From Afipia clevelandensis ATCC 49720 (GTDB lineage Bacteria; Pseudomonadota; Alphaproteobacteria; Rhizobiales; Xanthobacteraceae), in the NCBI RefSeq assembly GCF_000336555.1, contig NZ_KB375281.1:2429954-2493953 (forward strand): DNA of 64,000 nucleotides, in the 5' to 3' direction. Made by a program: the position numbers and the translations under genes. The notes beneath the pieces were generated by a model, which saw nothing but the letters and a program-made list of their open reading frames with translations, was not told the origin of the DNA and did not search any database. Of the stretch, positions 44,638-57,611 are shown piece by piece; the first letter of the stretch is position 1; each line of letters starts with the position of its first letter.

Positions 44638-45134
44638 GTCCCTTGTTCCGCTCCGGATTGATCGCCGCCGTCGCAGCCTTGGTGCTGGATCAGGCGTCAA
44701 AACTCTGGCTGCTGAACGTGTTCGAGCTCGGTCCGCGCGGCACGGTGCGGATCACGCCGTTCTTCGATCTGGTGCTCGCCTGGAACACCGGGATCAGCTA
44801 CGGCTGGTTCCAGGATTCCGGCCCGGTCGGACAGACCATCCTGCTGGCCTTCAAGGCCGCCGCCGTGATCGTCCTGGGCATCTGGATGGCCCGGTCCGGC
44901 ACGCGCCTCGCGGTGATCGGCCTCGGGCTGATTATCGGCGGGGCCATCGGCAACGCCATCGACCGGCTGGCCTATGGCGCTGTGGTCGATTTCGCCCTGT
45001 TTCACCTCGAAATCGGCGGTAAAACCTACAACTGGTACGTGTTTAACCTTGCGGACGTGGCTATCGTTGCCGGGGTGGCGGCCCTCCTGTATGACTCCTT
45101 TGTAACTCCGGATGCCGCAAAAACGCCCCGATAG
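44634..45134 (+). CDS. lspA: Lipoprotein signal peptidase
   Basis: Aspartyl membrane protease (signal peptidase II) of 166 aa that removes prolipoprotein signal peptides after Lgt has acted. Four transmembrane helices; catalytic D110 in GNAIDRL and D141 in FNLADVAI, plus the family stretch [11 protein letters not shown]. The start is GTG 44634, overlapping the ileS stop by four bases. Together with lgt at 5.8 kb it can process the lipoprotein encoded at 9.7 kb. Confidence 0.95.
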   Translation: MSPLFRSGLIAAVAALVLDQASKLWLLNVFELGPRGTVRITPFFDLVLAWNTGISYGWFQDSGPVGQTILLAFKAAAVIVLGIWMARSGTRLAVIGLGLIIGGAIGNAIDRLAYGAVVDFALFHLEIGGKTYNWYVFNLADVAIVAGVAALLYDSFVTPDAAKTPR

Positions 45135-45228
45135 AAGGGGATATGCAGGCACCCGCAATTCCGTTTGCGGCGGAACGACTTGCGGCGGCACCGCCGCCCT
45201 CGGATAACGGTTTGAACGACGGATCGGG

Positions 45229-45957
45229 ATGAACGCAATGACGGGCGGCATCGGTTCAGGTTTGCATTTCGCGCCGCGCGTGACGCGCGCGCTCAAGTTC
45301 GCGGCCATCGTGCTTGGCGCCGGTCTGGTGTTCGGCTCAGGTCCCCTTCATGCGCAGGATGAAGACGCCGACGAGAACAAAACGTTTGAAGAAAAGCTGA
45401 TGGACAACCTGATGAGCGGCCTCGGCGGCAAGAAGCTCGAGGACGGCTCCATCGACTATCGCGAACGCTCTCCGCTGGTTGTCCCGTCGAAGATCGACCT
45501 GCCGCCGCCGGAGACCGGAAAGCCGAAGTTCGCGCCGAACTGGCCGAAGGATCCGGATGTCGCCGAGCGGGCGGCCGCCCGCGAGCGCGCCAAGCAGAAG
45601 CGCAAGACTCCGGAAGAAGAACGCATGCCGCTGATGCCGAGCGAACTCGCGCAGCGCGGCCCGAAGGGTTCAGGGTCGAAGGACACATCGACTCCCGGCA
45701 ACAACAATTCCAACGCGCCGACCATGATGATGCCGTCGCAGCTCGGCTATGTCGGCGGCCTGTTCACCAATCCGTTCGGCAGCAAACAGACGGAAACCGA
45801 GAAATTCACCTCGGAGCCCGAGCGGACCGAACTCACCCAGCCCCCGAGCGGCTATCAGACGCCTTCGCCGAATTATGCCTATGGCGTCGGCCAGTTGAAG
45901 GCTCCCAAGGAAGTCTGCGACTCCGCCAGCGGCAAGTGCGAAAAGCGCTGGGACTAA
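45229..45957 (+). CDS. Hypothetical secreted protein
   Basis: Protein of 242 aa. A late hydrophobic signal (residues about 23-42, ending HAQ) leads to a mature protein that is very rich in Pro, Glu, Lys and Gly, with short motifs FEEKLMDNLMSGLGGKK, RSPLVVPSKIDLPPPETGKP and GYVGGLFTNPFG, and two cysteines close to the end (VCDSASGKCEKRWD). It looks largely disordered. I recall it as conserved beside lspA and the M16 peptidases in this family, but I cannot name a domain. Confidence 0.7.
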   Translation: MNAMTGGIGSGLHFAPRVTRALKFAAIVLGAGLVFGSGPLHAQDEDADENKTFEEKLMDNLMSGLGGKKLEDGSIDYRERSPLVVPSKIDLPPPETGKPKFAPNWPKDPDVAERAAARERAKQKRKTPEEERMPLMPSELAQRGPKGSGSKDTSTPGNNNSNAPTMMMPSQLGYVGGLFTNPFGSKQTETEKFTSEPERTELTQPPSGYQTPSPNYAYGVGQLKAPKEVCDSASGKCEKRWD

Positions 45958-46116
45958 TAGCCGCCATCGTGGCGTCCGCGCGATGACCGCGCCGGGCGGG
46001 ACTGTGCGGTGTTCACGCGCCGGCTCTCAAGGCACTCTTGTCTCAAGTCCCGCAGCGCCGCCTCTCGCGGATGTGAGTGTTGTCCGGGCGATAAATCTGC
46101 GATCCGGTAAAACATC

Positions 46117-47511
46117 ATGACAAAGTCCCGCTCCCTCGTCCTTCAAGCCGTCGCGGCGCTCGGCCTTATGCTCGCGCCCGCCCTCAGCCATGGCGCGTGC
46201 GCGCAACCTGCGGCGGCGCCCGCGACATTCACCCTCGGCAACGGCCTTCGCGTGGTGGTCATCCCCGATCACCGCACGCCGGTGGTCACGCAGATGATCT
46301 GGTACAAGGTCGGCTCCGCCGACGAGACGCCGGGCAAATCCGGCCTCGCGCATTTTCTCGAACACCTGATGTTCAAGGGCACCGCGGCGCATCCGGCGGG
46401 AGAGTTCTCGCAACTCGTGTCCCGCATCGGAGGCAACGAAAACGCCTTCACGTCCTACGATTACACCGCCTATTACCAGCGCGTGGCGCGCGACAAACTC
46501 GCAACCATGCTGGCCTTCGAGGCCGACCGCATGACCGGCCTCATCCTCAAGGACGAGAACGTGCTGCCGGAGCGCGACGTGGTGCTCGAGGAATACAACA
46601 TGCGGGTCGGCAACAGCCCGGATGCGCGGCTGACCGAGCAGATCATGGCCGCGCTGTATCTCAACCATCCCTATGGCCGTCCGGTGATCGGATGGCATCA
46701 GGAAATCGAGAAACTCAACCGCGAGGACGCGCTGGAGTTCTACAAGCGCTTCTATGCGCCGAATAACGCCACGCTGATTCTCGCAGGCGACGTCACGGTG
46801 GAGGACGTGCGCCCGATGGTCGAAGCCGCCTACGGCAAGATCCCGCCGCAGCCTTCGATTCCGCCGCGCCGGATCAGGCCGCAGGAGCCGACGCCCGCGG
46901 GTCCGCGCACCGTCACGCTGGCCGATCCGCGTGTCGAGCAGCCCAGCGTGCGCCGCTACTATCTCGTGCCGTCGTCGGTCACCGCCGCGCCGGAGCAGAG
47001 CGCCGCGCTTGAAGTGCTGGCGCAACTGATGGGCACCGGCAGCAATTCGCTGCTCTATCGCGCGCTGGTGGTGGACAAGCCGCTCGCGGTCAGCGCGGGC
47101 GCCTGGTACCAGGGCACGGGAGTGGACCCGACCCAGTTCGGCATTTCAGCTTCGCCCAAACCCGGCGTCGAATTCCCGCAGGTCGAGCAGGCCATCGACG
47201 AGGTGATCGCGAAGCTGGCGCAAACGCCTGTCTCCGCGGAAGACCTCGAACGCACCAAGACCCAGATGATCGCGCAGGCAGTTTATGCGCAGGACAGCCA
47301 GACCGCGCTCGCCCGCTGGTATGGCGCGGCCATCACTGTCGGCCTCAGTGTCGAGGATGTGAGGGCGTGGCCGGACCGCATCCGCGCGGTGACTGCCGAA
47401 CAGGTCCGTCAGGCTGCGCAGACATGGCTCGACAGGAAGCGGTCCGCCACCGGCTATCTCATCAAGGAGCCGGCTCCGGCCAGCGCGAAGCGCGAGGAGA
47501 AACGCTCGTGA
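46117..47511 (+). CDS. M16-family zinc metallopeptidase (catalytic partner)
   Basis: Protein of 464 aa with a signal peptide (cleavage near HGACAQ). The inverted zinc motif HFLEH is at 79-83, and a Glu of LEEYNMR (about 158) supplies the third ligand, with NAFTSYDYTAYY in between. The second M16 half lacks the motif, as usual. Its stop overlaps the start of a second M16 gene that has no zinc site, so the two likely form a heterodimer, as known for bacterial M16B pairs. A periplasmic peptide-degrading or processing role is inferred. Confidence 0.92.
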   Translation: MTKSRSLVLQAVAALGLMLAPALSHGACAQPAAAPATFTLGNGLRVVVIPDHRTPVVTQMIWYKVGSADETPGKSGLAHFLEHLMFKGTAAHPAGEFSQLVSRIGGNENAFTSYDYTAYYQRVARDKLATMLAFEADRMTGLILKDENVLPERDVVLEEYNMRVGNSPDARLTEQIMAALYLNHPYGRPVIGWHQEIEKLNREDALEFYKRFYAPNNATLILAGDVTVEDVRPMVEAAYGKIPPQPSIPPRRIRPQEPTPAGPRTVTLADPRVEQPSVRRYYLVPSSVTAAPEQSAALEVLAQLMGTGSNSLLYRALVVDKPLAVSAGAWYQGTGVDPTQFGISASPKPGVEFPQVEQAIDEVIAKLAQTPVSAEDLERTKTQMIAQAVYAQDSQTALARWYGAAITVGLSVEDVRAWPDRIRAVTAEQVRQAAQTWLDRKRSATGYLIKEPAPASAKREEKRS

Positions 47512-48881
47512 TTGTCACCCGCCGTCAATTGCCCGCGCTCGCCGCGGCATTCCTCGCCGCCGCCACGTCGCTTGGCGCCTTCGTCACATCCGCGTCCGCC
47601 GCCGCCAAGGTGCAGCGCGTGGTGTCGCCCGGCGGCATCGAGGCCTGGTTCGTTCAGGACGCCACCGTGCCGCTGGTGGCGATGGAATATGCCTTCACCG
47701 GCGGCTCGTCGCAGGACCCGGCCGAGAAGCCCGGCACCGGATCGCTCACCGCCAACATGCTGGATGAGGGCGCAGCCGATCTCGACTCGAAGACGTTTCA
47801 CGAGCGTCTCGAGCGCCGCGCCATCGAAATGAGCTTCTCGGTGACCCGCGATTATCTCCGCGGCTCGATGCGGATGCTGAAGGAACACAGCGACGAGGCC
47901 TTCGGCCTGCTGAAGCTGGCGCTGACCTCCCCGCGTTTCGACAGCGAACCGCTGGAGCGCGTCCGCGCGCAGATGCTGTCCAATGCGCGCCGCGAAAGCA
48001 CCAATCCGGTCTCGATCGCGGGCCGCAAGTTCTGGGAGCAGGCCTACGGCACGCATCCCTATGCGCGCGCGCCGAACGGCACGCTGGAAAGCCTGCCGGC
48101 GATTCAGGCCGCCGATCTGAAGGACTACGCCAAGCGCGTGATCGCCCGCGACACGCTGAAGATCGCCGTGGTCGGCGACATCACGCCGGAAGCCCTCGGC
48201 AAGCTGCTCGACACCGCGTTCGGCGCCTTGCCCGCGAAGGCGGAGCTTGTCCCGGTGCCGATGGTCGAGGCCGCCAAGCCGCCGAAGCATACGTCCGCCA
48301 TTGTCGATGTCCCGCAGACCTCGGTGAATTTCGGCGGGCCGGGAATCGCGCGCAACGATCCCGATTTCATGGCGGCCTACATCGTCAATCACATTCTCGG
48401 CGGCGGCACGCTCTCGACGAGGCTTTACAAGGAAGTCCGCGAAAAGCGCGGGCTGGTCTATTCGGTCTCCGAATCGCTGATCTGGATGAAGAAGTCGTCG
48501 CTGTTCGCCGGCGCCACCGCGACCCGCGCCGACAAGGCGAAGGAAACGCTCGACACCATCAGCGCCGAAATCGCGCGCATGGGCAGCGAAGGCCCGACGC
48601 AGAAGGAACTGGACGAGGCGAAATCCTATCTCAAGGGATCGCAGATGCTGGCGCTGGATACGTCGTCGAAATTCGCCACCGCGCTGCTGCAGTACCAGAT
48701 CGACGAACTCGGCATCGACTATATCGAAAAGCGCAACGCCATCGTCGATGCGGTGACGCTGGAAGACACCAAGCGCGTCGCCAAACGCATCTGGGGCCAG
48801 GGCCTGCTCAGTGTCAGCGTCGGGCGCGCCGCGCAGGCGGCGACCGAGCCGCCTCCCCACACCGCGCCGAAGGCTAACTGA
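47508..48881 (+). CDS. M16-family protein lacking the zinc motif (non-catalytic partner)
   Basis: Protein of 457 aa, GTG start overlapping the previous stop (GTGA). Signal peptide with AFVTSASAAA. Where HxxEH would occur it reads LTANMLDEGAADLDS, so it cannot bind zinc. The C-terminal half keeps the R/Y substrate-binding signature (GGGTLSTRLYKEVREKRGLV and YSVSES), the usual mark of the non-catalytic subunit. It probably completes the chamber of the upstream enzyme. Confidence 0.92.
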   Translation: MIVTRRQLPALAAAFLAAATSLGAFVTSASAAAKVQRVVSPGGIEAWFVQDATVPLVAMEYAFTGGSSQDPAEKPGTGSLTANMLDEGAADLDSKTFHERLERRAIEMSFSVTRDYLRGSMRMLKEHSDEAFGLLKLALTSPRFDSEPLERVRAQMLSNARRESTNPVSIAGRKFWEQAYGTHPYARAPNGTLESLPAIQAADLKDYAKRVIARDTLKIAVVGDITPEALGKLLDTAFGALPAKAELVPVPMVEAAKPPKHTSAIVDVPQTSVNFGGPGIARNDPDFMAAYIVNHILGGGTLSTRLYKEVREKRGLVYSVSESLIWMKKSSLFAGATATRADKAKETLDTISAEIARMGSEGPTQKELDEAKSYLKGSQMLALDTSSKFATALLQYQIDELGIDYIEKRNAIVDAVTLEDTKRVAKRIWGQGLLSVSVGRAAQAATEPPPHTAPKAN

Positions 48882-48911
48882 CGCGCAGCACAAGTCCTGC
48901 GGGCCGCCCTC

Positions 48912-49361
48912 ATGATCCGTCTCGCACGCCCTGAAGATACGGCCACCGTCGCGGCCATCGTCCATGCCGCCTATGTCGGCTATCAGACCAGCATCGGCAC
49001 CACGCCCGGTCCGATGCTGGATGATTACGGCGATCTCGTCGCGCGGAAGCTGGTGCATGTTCTTGAGGAAAACGGCGAGATTGCCGGCCTCGTTGTGCTG
49101 ATCCCGGAAGAGCGGGCGATGTTGCTGGACAATGTCGCGGTTCACCCGGCAGCGCAGGGCCGCAAACTCGGATCGCGCCTGATCGCCTTCGCCGAACAGC
49201 AGGCCCGCGCCGCCGGCCATGACAGCATCCGCCTTTATACGCAGGAACTGATGACCGAGAACCGCGCGCGCTATGCGCATCTCGGCTTTGTCGAGACCCA
49301 CCGCGCCGAAGAGAAGGGTCTCAAGCGCGTCTACATGACCAAGCGGCTTTCGCCTACTTGA
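48912..49361 (+). CDS. GNAT-family N-acetyltransferase
   Basis: Protein of 149 aa. The acetyl-CoA binding region is LDNVAVHPAAQGRKLGSRLI with a variant of the Q/RxxGxG/A loop (QGRKLG), followed by IRLYTQELMTENRARYAHLG. Acceptor unknown. It starts 30 bases after the M16 pair and may be co-transcribed. The 3' end overlaps the convergent alpha/beta hydrolase gene by 8 bases. Confidence 0.88.
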   Translation: MIRLARPEDTATVAAIVHAAYVGYQTSIGTTPGPMLDDYGDLVARKLVHVLEENGEIAGLVVLIPEERAMLLDNVAVHPAAQGRKLGSRLIAFAEQQARAAGHDSIRLYTQELMTENRARYAHLGFVETHRAEEKGLKRVYMTKRLSPT

Positions 49362-50301
49362 ACAGCGGCGTGCCGGGAATGAAGGCGTCGAATGCCGCCC
49401 AGAACTGCTGGCGGTAACGATCCTGCTCCTGCAGGATTTCATGCTTGGAGCCGGCGATCACCAGATGCGAACCGGCGCGCAGGTGATAGGCGAATTCCTC
49501 GATCGCCGCGGTCGAGACGATGGTATCGCTGCTGGCGGCCATCATCAGGATCGGCAACCTGATCTGCGAGGGATAGCTCGCCTCGCGAAATTCCACGATC
49601 GCGCGGAACGCGCTGTCGGCCCAGGCAATCGTCGGCGACGCGATGCCGAGTGTCGGGTCTTCCTCATAGATCGCAGCATTGCGCGCGTAGCGCACCGGGT
49701 CCGACGTCAGCGGATTGTTGACGAAGCTCGTGGTGCCGGTCAGATCTCCGGTGCCGCCGGGCACGTAGCGGCCGCCCATGCCGAGCCAGCGCAGCGTGCG
49801 CACCAGAATGCGCGTCGGCAATTTGGTCGCATAGCCCGGCAGGTCGATCATCGGCGCGGACAGCACCATGCGGTCGAACCAGCGCTTGCCGGCATGTGCC
49901 ACCCGCAGCATCACCGCGCCGCCCATCGAATGGGCAAGCGCGTAATAGGGCGGCGGACAGTCCGGCATCATCACCTGCTGCACGAAGGTTTCGACATCGA
50001 CCTCGAAGTCGGAAAACCTGTGGACGTAGCCCTTGCGCGGATCGCGCAACTGCCGCGAGGAATGTCCTTGCCCGCGCCAGTCGATCATCGCGACCGCGAA
50101 GCCGCGCTCGCGCAATTCGCGCACCGTCTCGAAATATTTTTCGATGCTCTCGCCGCGCCCGGTGAAGACGCAGACCGTCCCTTTGCGATTGGCAGGCGGC
50201 TGCCAGCGCGCAAAGCGCAGTTCGGCGCCGTCGGGCGTCTTGATGGTCCCGCTGACCACATGGTCGGGAACGGGATTGGCGGGGATGGAAACGAGCGTCA
50301 T
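49354..50301 (-). CDS. Alpha/beta hydrolase, lysophospholipase/monoacylglycerol lipase-like
   Basis: Protein of 315 aa of the serine aminopeptidase (Hydrolase_4) group. GRGESIEKYF near 49-58, DWRGQGHSSRQ (74-84) and the nucleophile elbow HSMGG at 124-128 (S125) are clear; the acid and His lie in SSDTIVSTAA and GSKHEILQEQ near the C-terminus. Resembles PldB-type lipases. No signal peptide is visible, so cytosolic or peripheral. Its 5' end faces a long gap holding a repeat and the hsp20 promoter. Confidence 0.88.
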   Translation of the reverse strand: MTLVSIPANPVPDHVVSGTIKTPDGAELRFARWQPPANRKGTVCVFTGRGESIEKYFETVRELRERGFAVAMIDWRGQGHSSRQLRDPRKGYVHRFSDFEVDVETFVQQVMMPDCPPPYYALAHSMGGAVMLRVAHAGKRWFDRMVLSAPMIDLPGYATKLPTRILVRTLRWLGMGGRYVPGGTGDLTGTTSFVNNPLTSDPVRYARNAAIYEEDPTLGIASPTIAWADSAFRAIVEFREASYPSQIRLPILMMAASSDTIVSTAAIEEFAYHLRAGSHLVIAGSKHEILQEQDRYRQQFWAAFDAFIPGTPLFK

Positions 50302-50341
50302 GAGGACCGTGAGTCTAAGGACAACGTAAATCTATCGGCTC

Positions 50342-50475
50342 CGTCATGCCCGGCCTTCTGCCGGGTATCCACGGCTTTCTTGGAGGACCAAACTCCAAAG
50401 CCAAGACGTGGATGGCCGGGACATAGGTGTTCTTTAGAACGCCGTTCTTGCGAACGGCTATGCCCGGCCATGACG
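50342..50475. repeat. REP-like palindromic element, family B copy 2 (long form)
   Basis: Outer CGTCATGCCCGGCC and GGCCATGACG pair, as in copy 1, with inner TATCCACGG/CGTGGATGG. Compared with copy 1 it contains about 35 extra bases after GCCGGGACA that form two small hairpins (GTTCTTTAGAAC and GCCGTTCTTGCGAACGGC). It lies between the divergent hydrolase and hsp20 genes. Confidence 0.82.
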
Positions 50476-50505
50476 AAAATTCGGGTATTCAGCGGGCATA
50501 TGGAG

Positions 50506-50535
50506 CCCTTGAAAGGAATAACACCCCTCCCATAT
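50506..50535 (+). promoter_or_regulatory. RpoH (sigma-32)-type heat-shock promoter
   Basis: CCCTTGAA at 50506-50513 and CCCATAT at 50529-50535 with 15 bases between match the sigma-32 consensus (CTTGAA, spacer 13-16, CCCATnT). It is upstream of an Hsp20 gene, giving a 5' leader of about 180 bases. Confidence 0.8.
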
Positions 50536-50599
50536 CAGTTTCGTGCAGGCCAGTTAAGGCTGCACGCAGAACGAAAACCCGGCCCAATGGCGGGTTGTC

Positions 50600-50722
50600 T
50601 GCTCTTTGCAAAAGAGTGGCGCGTTGTGCATGCGAGACGGTCCTTGGAGGCGGCGCGAGCGCTGCCCGCTGGCTGTCCGTCCCGCCTGAGAACGCGCCGG
50701 TCGCTCACTTTGGAGGACTAAC
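50600..50722 (+). promoter_or_regulatory. Candidate ROSE-type RNA thermometer leader of hsp20
   Basis: The leader is GC-rich and able to form nested hairpins (for instance GGCGCG at about 50652 with CGCGCC at about 50693). It ends with GCTCACTTTGGAGGA six bases before the ATG, resembling the terminal ROSE hairpin in which a pyrimidine-rich strand covers a TTGGAGGA ribosome site. ROSE elements control small heat-shock genes in Bradyrhizobium and relatives. The assignment is by resemblance; no folding was computed. Confidence 0.5.
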
Positions 50723-51187
50723 ATGCGTAGCTTCGATCTCACCCCCTTCTATCGTTCCACCGTCGGCTTTGACCGTCTTTTCTCGCTGCTCGACCAGAGC
50801 GCCAGCGAAAGCGCGCCGGGCTACCCGCCCTACAACATCGAGCGCACCGGCGAAAACAACTTCCGGATTTCCGTCGCAGTCTCCGGCTTCTCGCCGAATG
50901 AAATCTCGATCGTCGCCAAGGAAAACACCCTGACGATCAAGGGCGAAAAAGCCGCCAACGAAAACGGCCAGACCTCCGAGGTGCTCTATCGCGGCATCGC
51001 GTCGCGCGCCTTCGAGCGCCAGTTCCAGCTTGCCGATTTCGTGCAGGTGAAGAACGCCTCGCTGGAGAACGGCCTGCTTCATGTCGATCTCGTCCGCGAG
51101 ATTCCCGAAGCCGCCAAGCCGCGCCAGATTCCGATCACCACCTCGGCCCCTGCGCAGAAGGTCGCCGCCGAGCAGGCCGCGGCCTAA
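50723..51187 (+). CDS. Small heat-shock protein, Hsp20 family
   Basis: ATP-independent holdase chaperone of 154 aa. Short N-terminal part (MRSFDLTPFYRSTVGFDRLF), alpha-crystallin domain from about 37 (YNIERTGENNFRISVAVSGF to GLLHVDLVREIPE), and a C-terminal I-x-I motif in RQIPI. Of the IbpA/HspA-type A class seen in rhizobia. Expression signals are clear: an RpoH-type promoter, a structured leader and a strong terminator frame it as one heat-inducible unit. Confidence 0.94.
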   Translation: MRSFDLTPFYRSTVGFDRLFSLLDQSASESAPGYPPYNIERTGENNFRISVAVSGFSPNEISIVAKENTLTIKGEKAANENGQTSEVLYRGIASRAFERQFQLADFVQVKNASLENGLLHVDLVREIPEAAKPRQIPITTSAPAQKVAAEQAAA

Positions 51188-51218
51188 CTCTCAGGCTTAT
51201 CGAACCTCCCCGACTCGA

Positions 51219-51247
51219 AACGCCCCGGTGCCCCGGGGCGTTTTTTT
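51219..51247 (+). terminator. Rho-independent terminator of hsp20
   Basis: Perfect 10-bp stem AACGCCCCGG/CCGGGGCGTT with a TGCC loop, running into seven T residues. 31 bases after the hsp20 stop. Confidence 0.92.
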
Positions 51248-51284
51248 ATCGTCCGCCGTGACCGTGCAATGGCTGCCCCCGGTA

Positions 51285-52148
51285 CTACTCCAGCGTCTGC
51301 ACGTCGGGCATCGCCTGCGTCGGCCATAGTTTCAGCGTCGATGGCGCGGCCGCGCCGGCAACCCCGACGGTGGTCGCAGACTTGCTTTCGGCAACCACGG
51401 GCTTTGCTGCTGCAGGTGAAGCGGGCGCATCCGCCTGCTGCGCGGGCACGGGTGACGCTGCCGTTGCCTTTGGCTGCGAGGACTGTGCATTGCGGCTGGC
51501 GGCTTTCGGGGCAGAGCGAGCCGACACTTTCGGCACCGGGGCCGGCGGACGCGGCTTGTGATGCAGGTCGAGCAGCGATCCGCGCCGGTTTTCATAGCCG
51601 GCATAAGCCACCGGCGGCGGACCCGGCGGGCCATAGACCGCCATGGTCCGCTCATCGACGGCCAGCGCGGGAATGAAACGGATGATCTGTCCGGTGCGGG
51701 CGTCGATAATCAGCCGCCCGTCTTCCCCTCTCCGGTCCATCGCCGCGACCGTATAAATCCAGCCGCGCTGGGTGACCCGGCCGAGCGGCGAAAATCCGCT
51801 CGCGCGCAGCACAGACGCGACCTGCTCCGGCGGCAGCATCGGACGCGCGGCGGGGCCGGACCGGGCGTAACGGGATGACGGGATCACGGCGGAGGGACCA
51901 GCGCCGTAAGGCCCCGGCGCATAGGGCCGTTCGTCGTAATAGCGCTCGCTGCGCGGCGGATAATAGGCCGGAGGCGGCAATGGATCGTCATCCTCGAGCA
52001 CACGCACGCGCGGCATCTCGATCCGGATATCGTCCACCACCGGCAGATCGTCCGCGGCCCGAACCGGAGACGCGGCGATGGTGCCGGTCGCAAAAATCGC
52101 CCCGGCAGCCACGATCGCGGGCCGGATCATCCTGGAAAACAGCATCAT
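51285..52148 (-). CDS. Hypothetical secreted proline-rich protein
   Basis: Protein of 287 aa from ATG 52148 (a GTG three bases earlier is possible). Signal peptide ends near ASPVRAAD. A Tyr/Pro/Arg-rich segment (PLPPPAYYPPRSERYYDERP) is followed by a compact part of about 60 residues, PPEQVASVLRASGFSPLGRV then YTVAAMDRRGEDGRLIIDAR, that resembles a PepSY-like fold. The rest is an Ala/Pro/Lys/Ser-rich tail. Probably periplasmic; function unknown. Convergent with hsp20. Confidence 0.68.
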   Translation of the reverse strand: MMLFSRMIRPAIVAAGAIFATGTIAASPVRAADDLPVVDDIRIEMPRVRVLEDDDPLPPPAYYPPRSERYYDERPYAPGPYGAGPSAVIPSSRYARSGPAARPMLPPEQVASVLRASGFSPLGRVTQRGWIYTVAAMDRRGEDGRLIIDARTGQIIRFIPALAVDERTMAVYGPPGPPPVAYAGYENRRGSLLDLHHKPRPPAPVPKVSARSAPKAASRNAQSSQPKATAASPVPAQQADAPASPAAAKPVVAESKSATTVGVAGAAAPSTLKLWPTQAMPDVQTLE

Positions 52149-52151
52149 CAC

Positions 52152-52763
52152 GCCTTATCTCCCCTGTTGTCCCTGAGCGGCTCTGCGGCCGCCTGAGGTC
52201 CGGTCGCAAGCGTCAATCGGGAATTCGGCGGAGCTAGGACCGGATGGCGGCGGGATTGCCGTATTCGTGAGGCATCGCGGCCACAGCCCGGTGCATTGCA
52301 GTGTCCCGGCCTCCGGAACGGCTGGCACCGCTTGCGGGCAGCAGCGGGTTCCGGGACCGCTCGCTTCGCAAAAGCACTGATTTCAGCGCTGTTTGCTGCG
52401 TTCGTTCGCCGGACAGACGCCCGCACCGAAGGCGCGGCAGGCGTGCAAACCCGCACACTGGCGGGGGACTCCCGCGCGCTTGTATGATAGGAAAAAGTTT
52501 GGCAATCTGGAGGTTAGGACAGGATCGCTGTCCCAATTTCCGGGCCAATTCCCGGCACGGCGTTTGCAGCGCCGGTAGTATTCGCAGGCCGCTCGGCAGC
52601 CGGAAACGGCGCGCGCGAACTGCACTTTCGAAAGCAAGGCTCGTGACAACGCGAGCGGTGGCCCCGAGGTTTCCTCAACCGGAAATTTCCGAAGGGTGCC
52701 GCGAACGCCGGAGCTGCGGCCAAAACGGGTCAAAATAGACTGCCTCTAAAGTGAGGCGTGAGG
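52152..52763. other. Long upstream region of gltB without a recognised gene
   Basis: About 610 bases between divergent genes. It is GC-rich in the first two thirds and more mixed near gltB. I searched by eye for tRNA, riboswitch, IS ends and known operators and found nothing convincing. Several short dyads exist (for example ACAGGATCGCTGTCC at about 52518-52532). The gltB promoter and probable nitrogen control sites should be here, but I cannot place them. Confidence 0.4.
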
Positions 52764-57488
<4,725 letters not shown>

Positions 57489-57500
57489 GAACTAACTTTA

Positions 57501-57580
57501 CGTCATTGCGAGCGCAGCGAAGCAATCCACTCTAAGAGCCAAAAGATGGATTGCTTCGTCGCTACGCTCCTCGCAATGAC
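57501..57580. repeat. Palindromic repeat, family D copy 2, between gltB and gltD
   Basis: Starts CGTCATTGCGAGCGCAGCGA, ends CTCCTCGCAATGAC; AAGCAATCCA pairs with TGGATTGCTT. Almost identical to copy 1 at 39687. It sits 12 bases after gltB and 31 before gltD, inside the operon. Confidence 0.85.
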
Positions 57581-57611
57581 ACCGAAACTTTGAAGGGGCG
57601 TCGGGTCTAAA

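Noticed and set aside
42664-44700. Open frame of 678 codons antisense to ileS
   Set aside because: Covers well-conserved ileS; no recognisable domain.
47454-49442. Open frame of 662 codons antisense to the second M16 gene and the GNAT
   Set aside because: Both sense genes have signal peptides or motifs and coupled starts; the antisense frame has neither.
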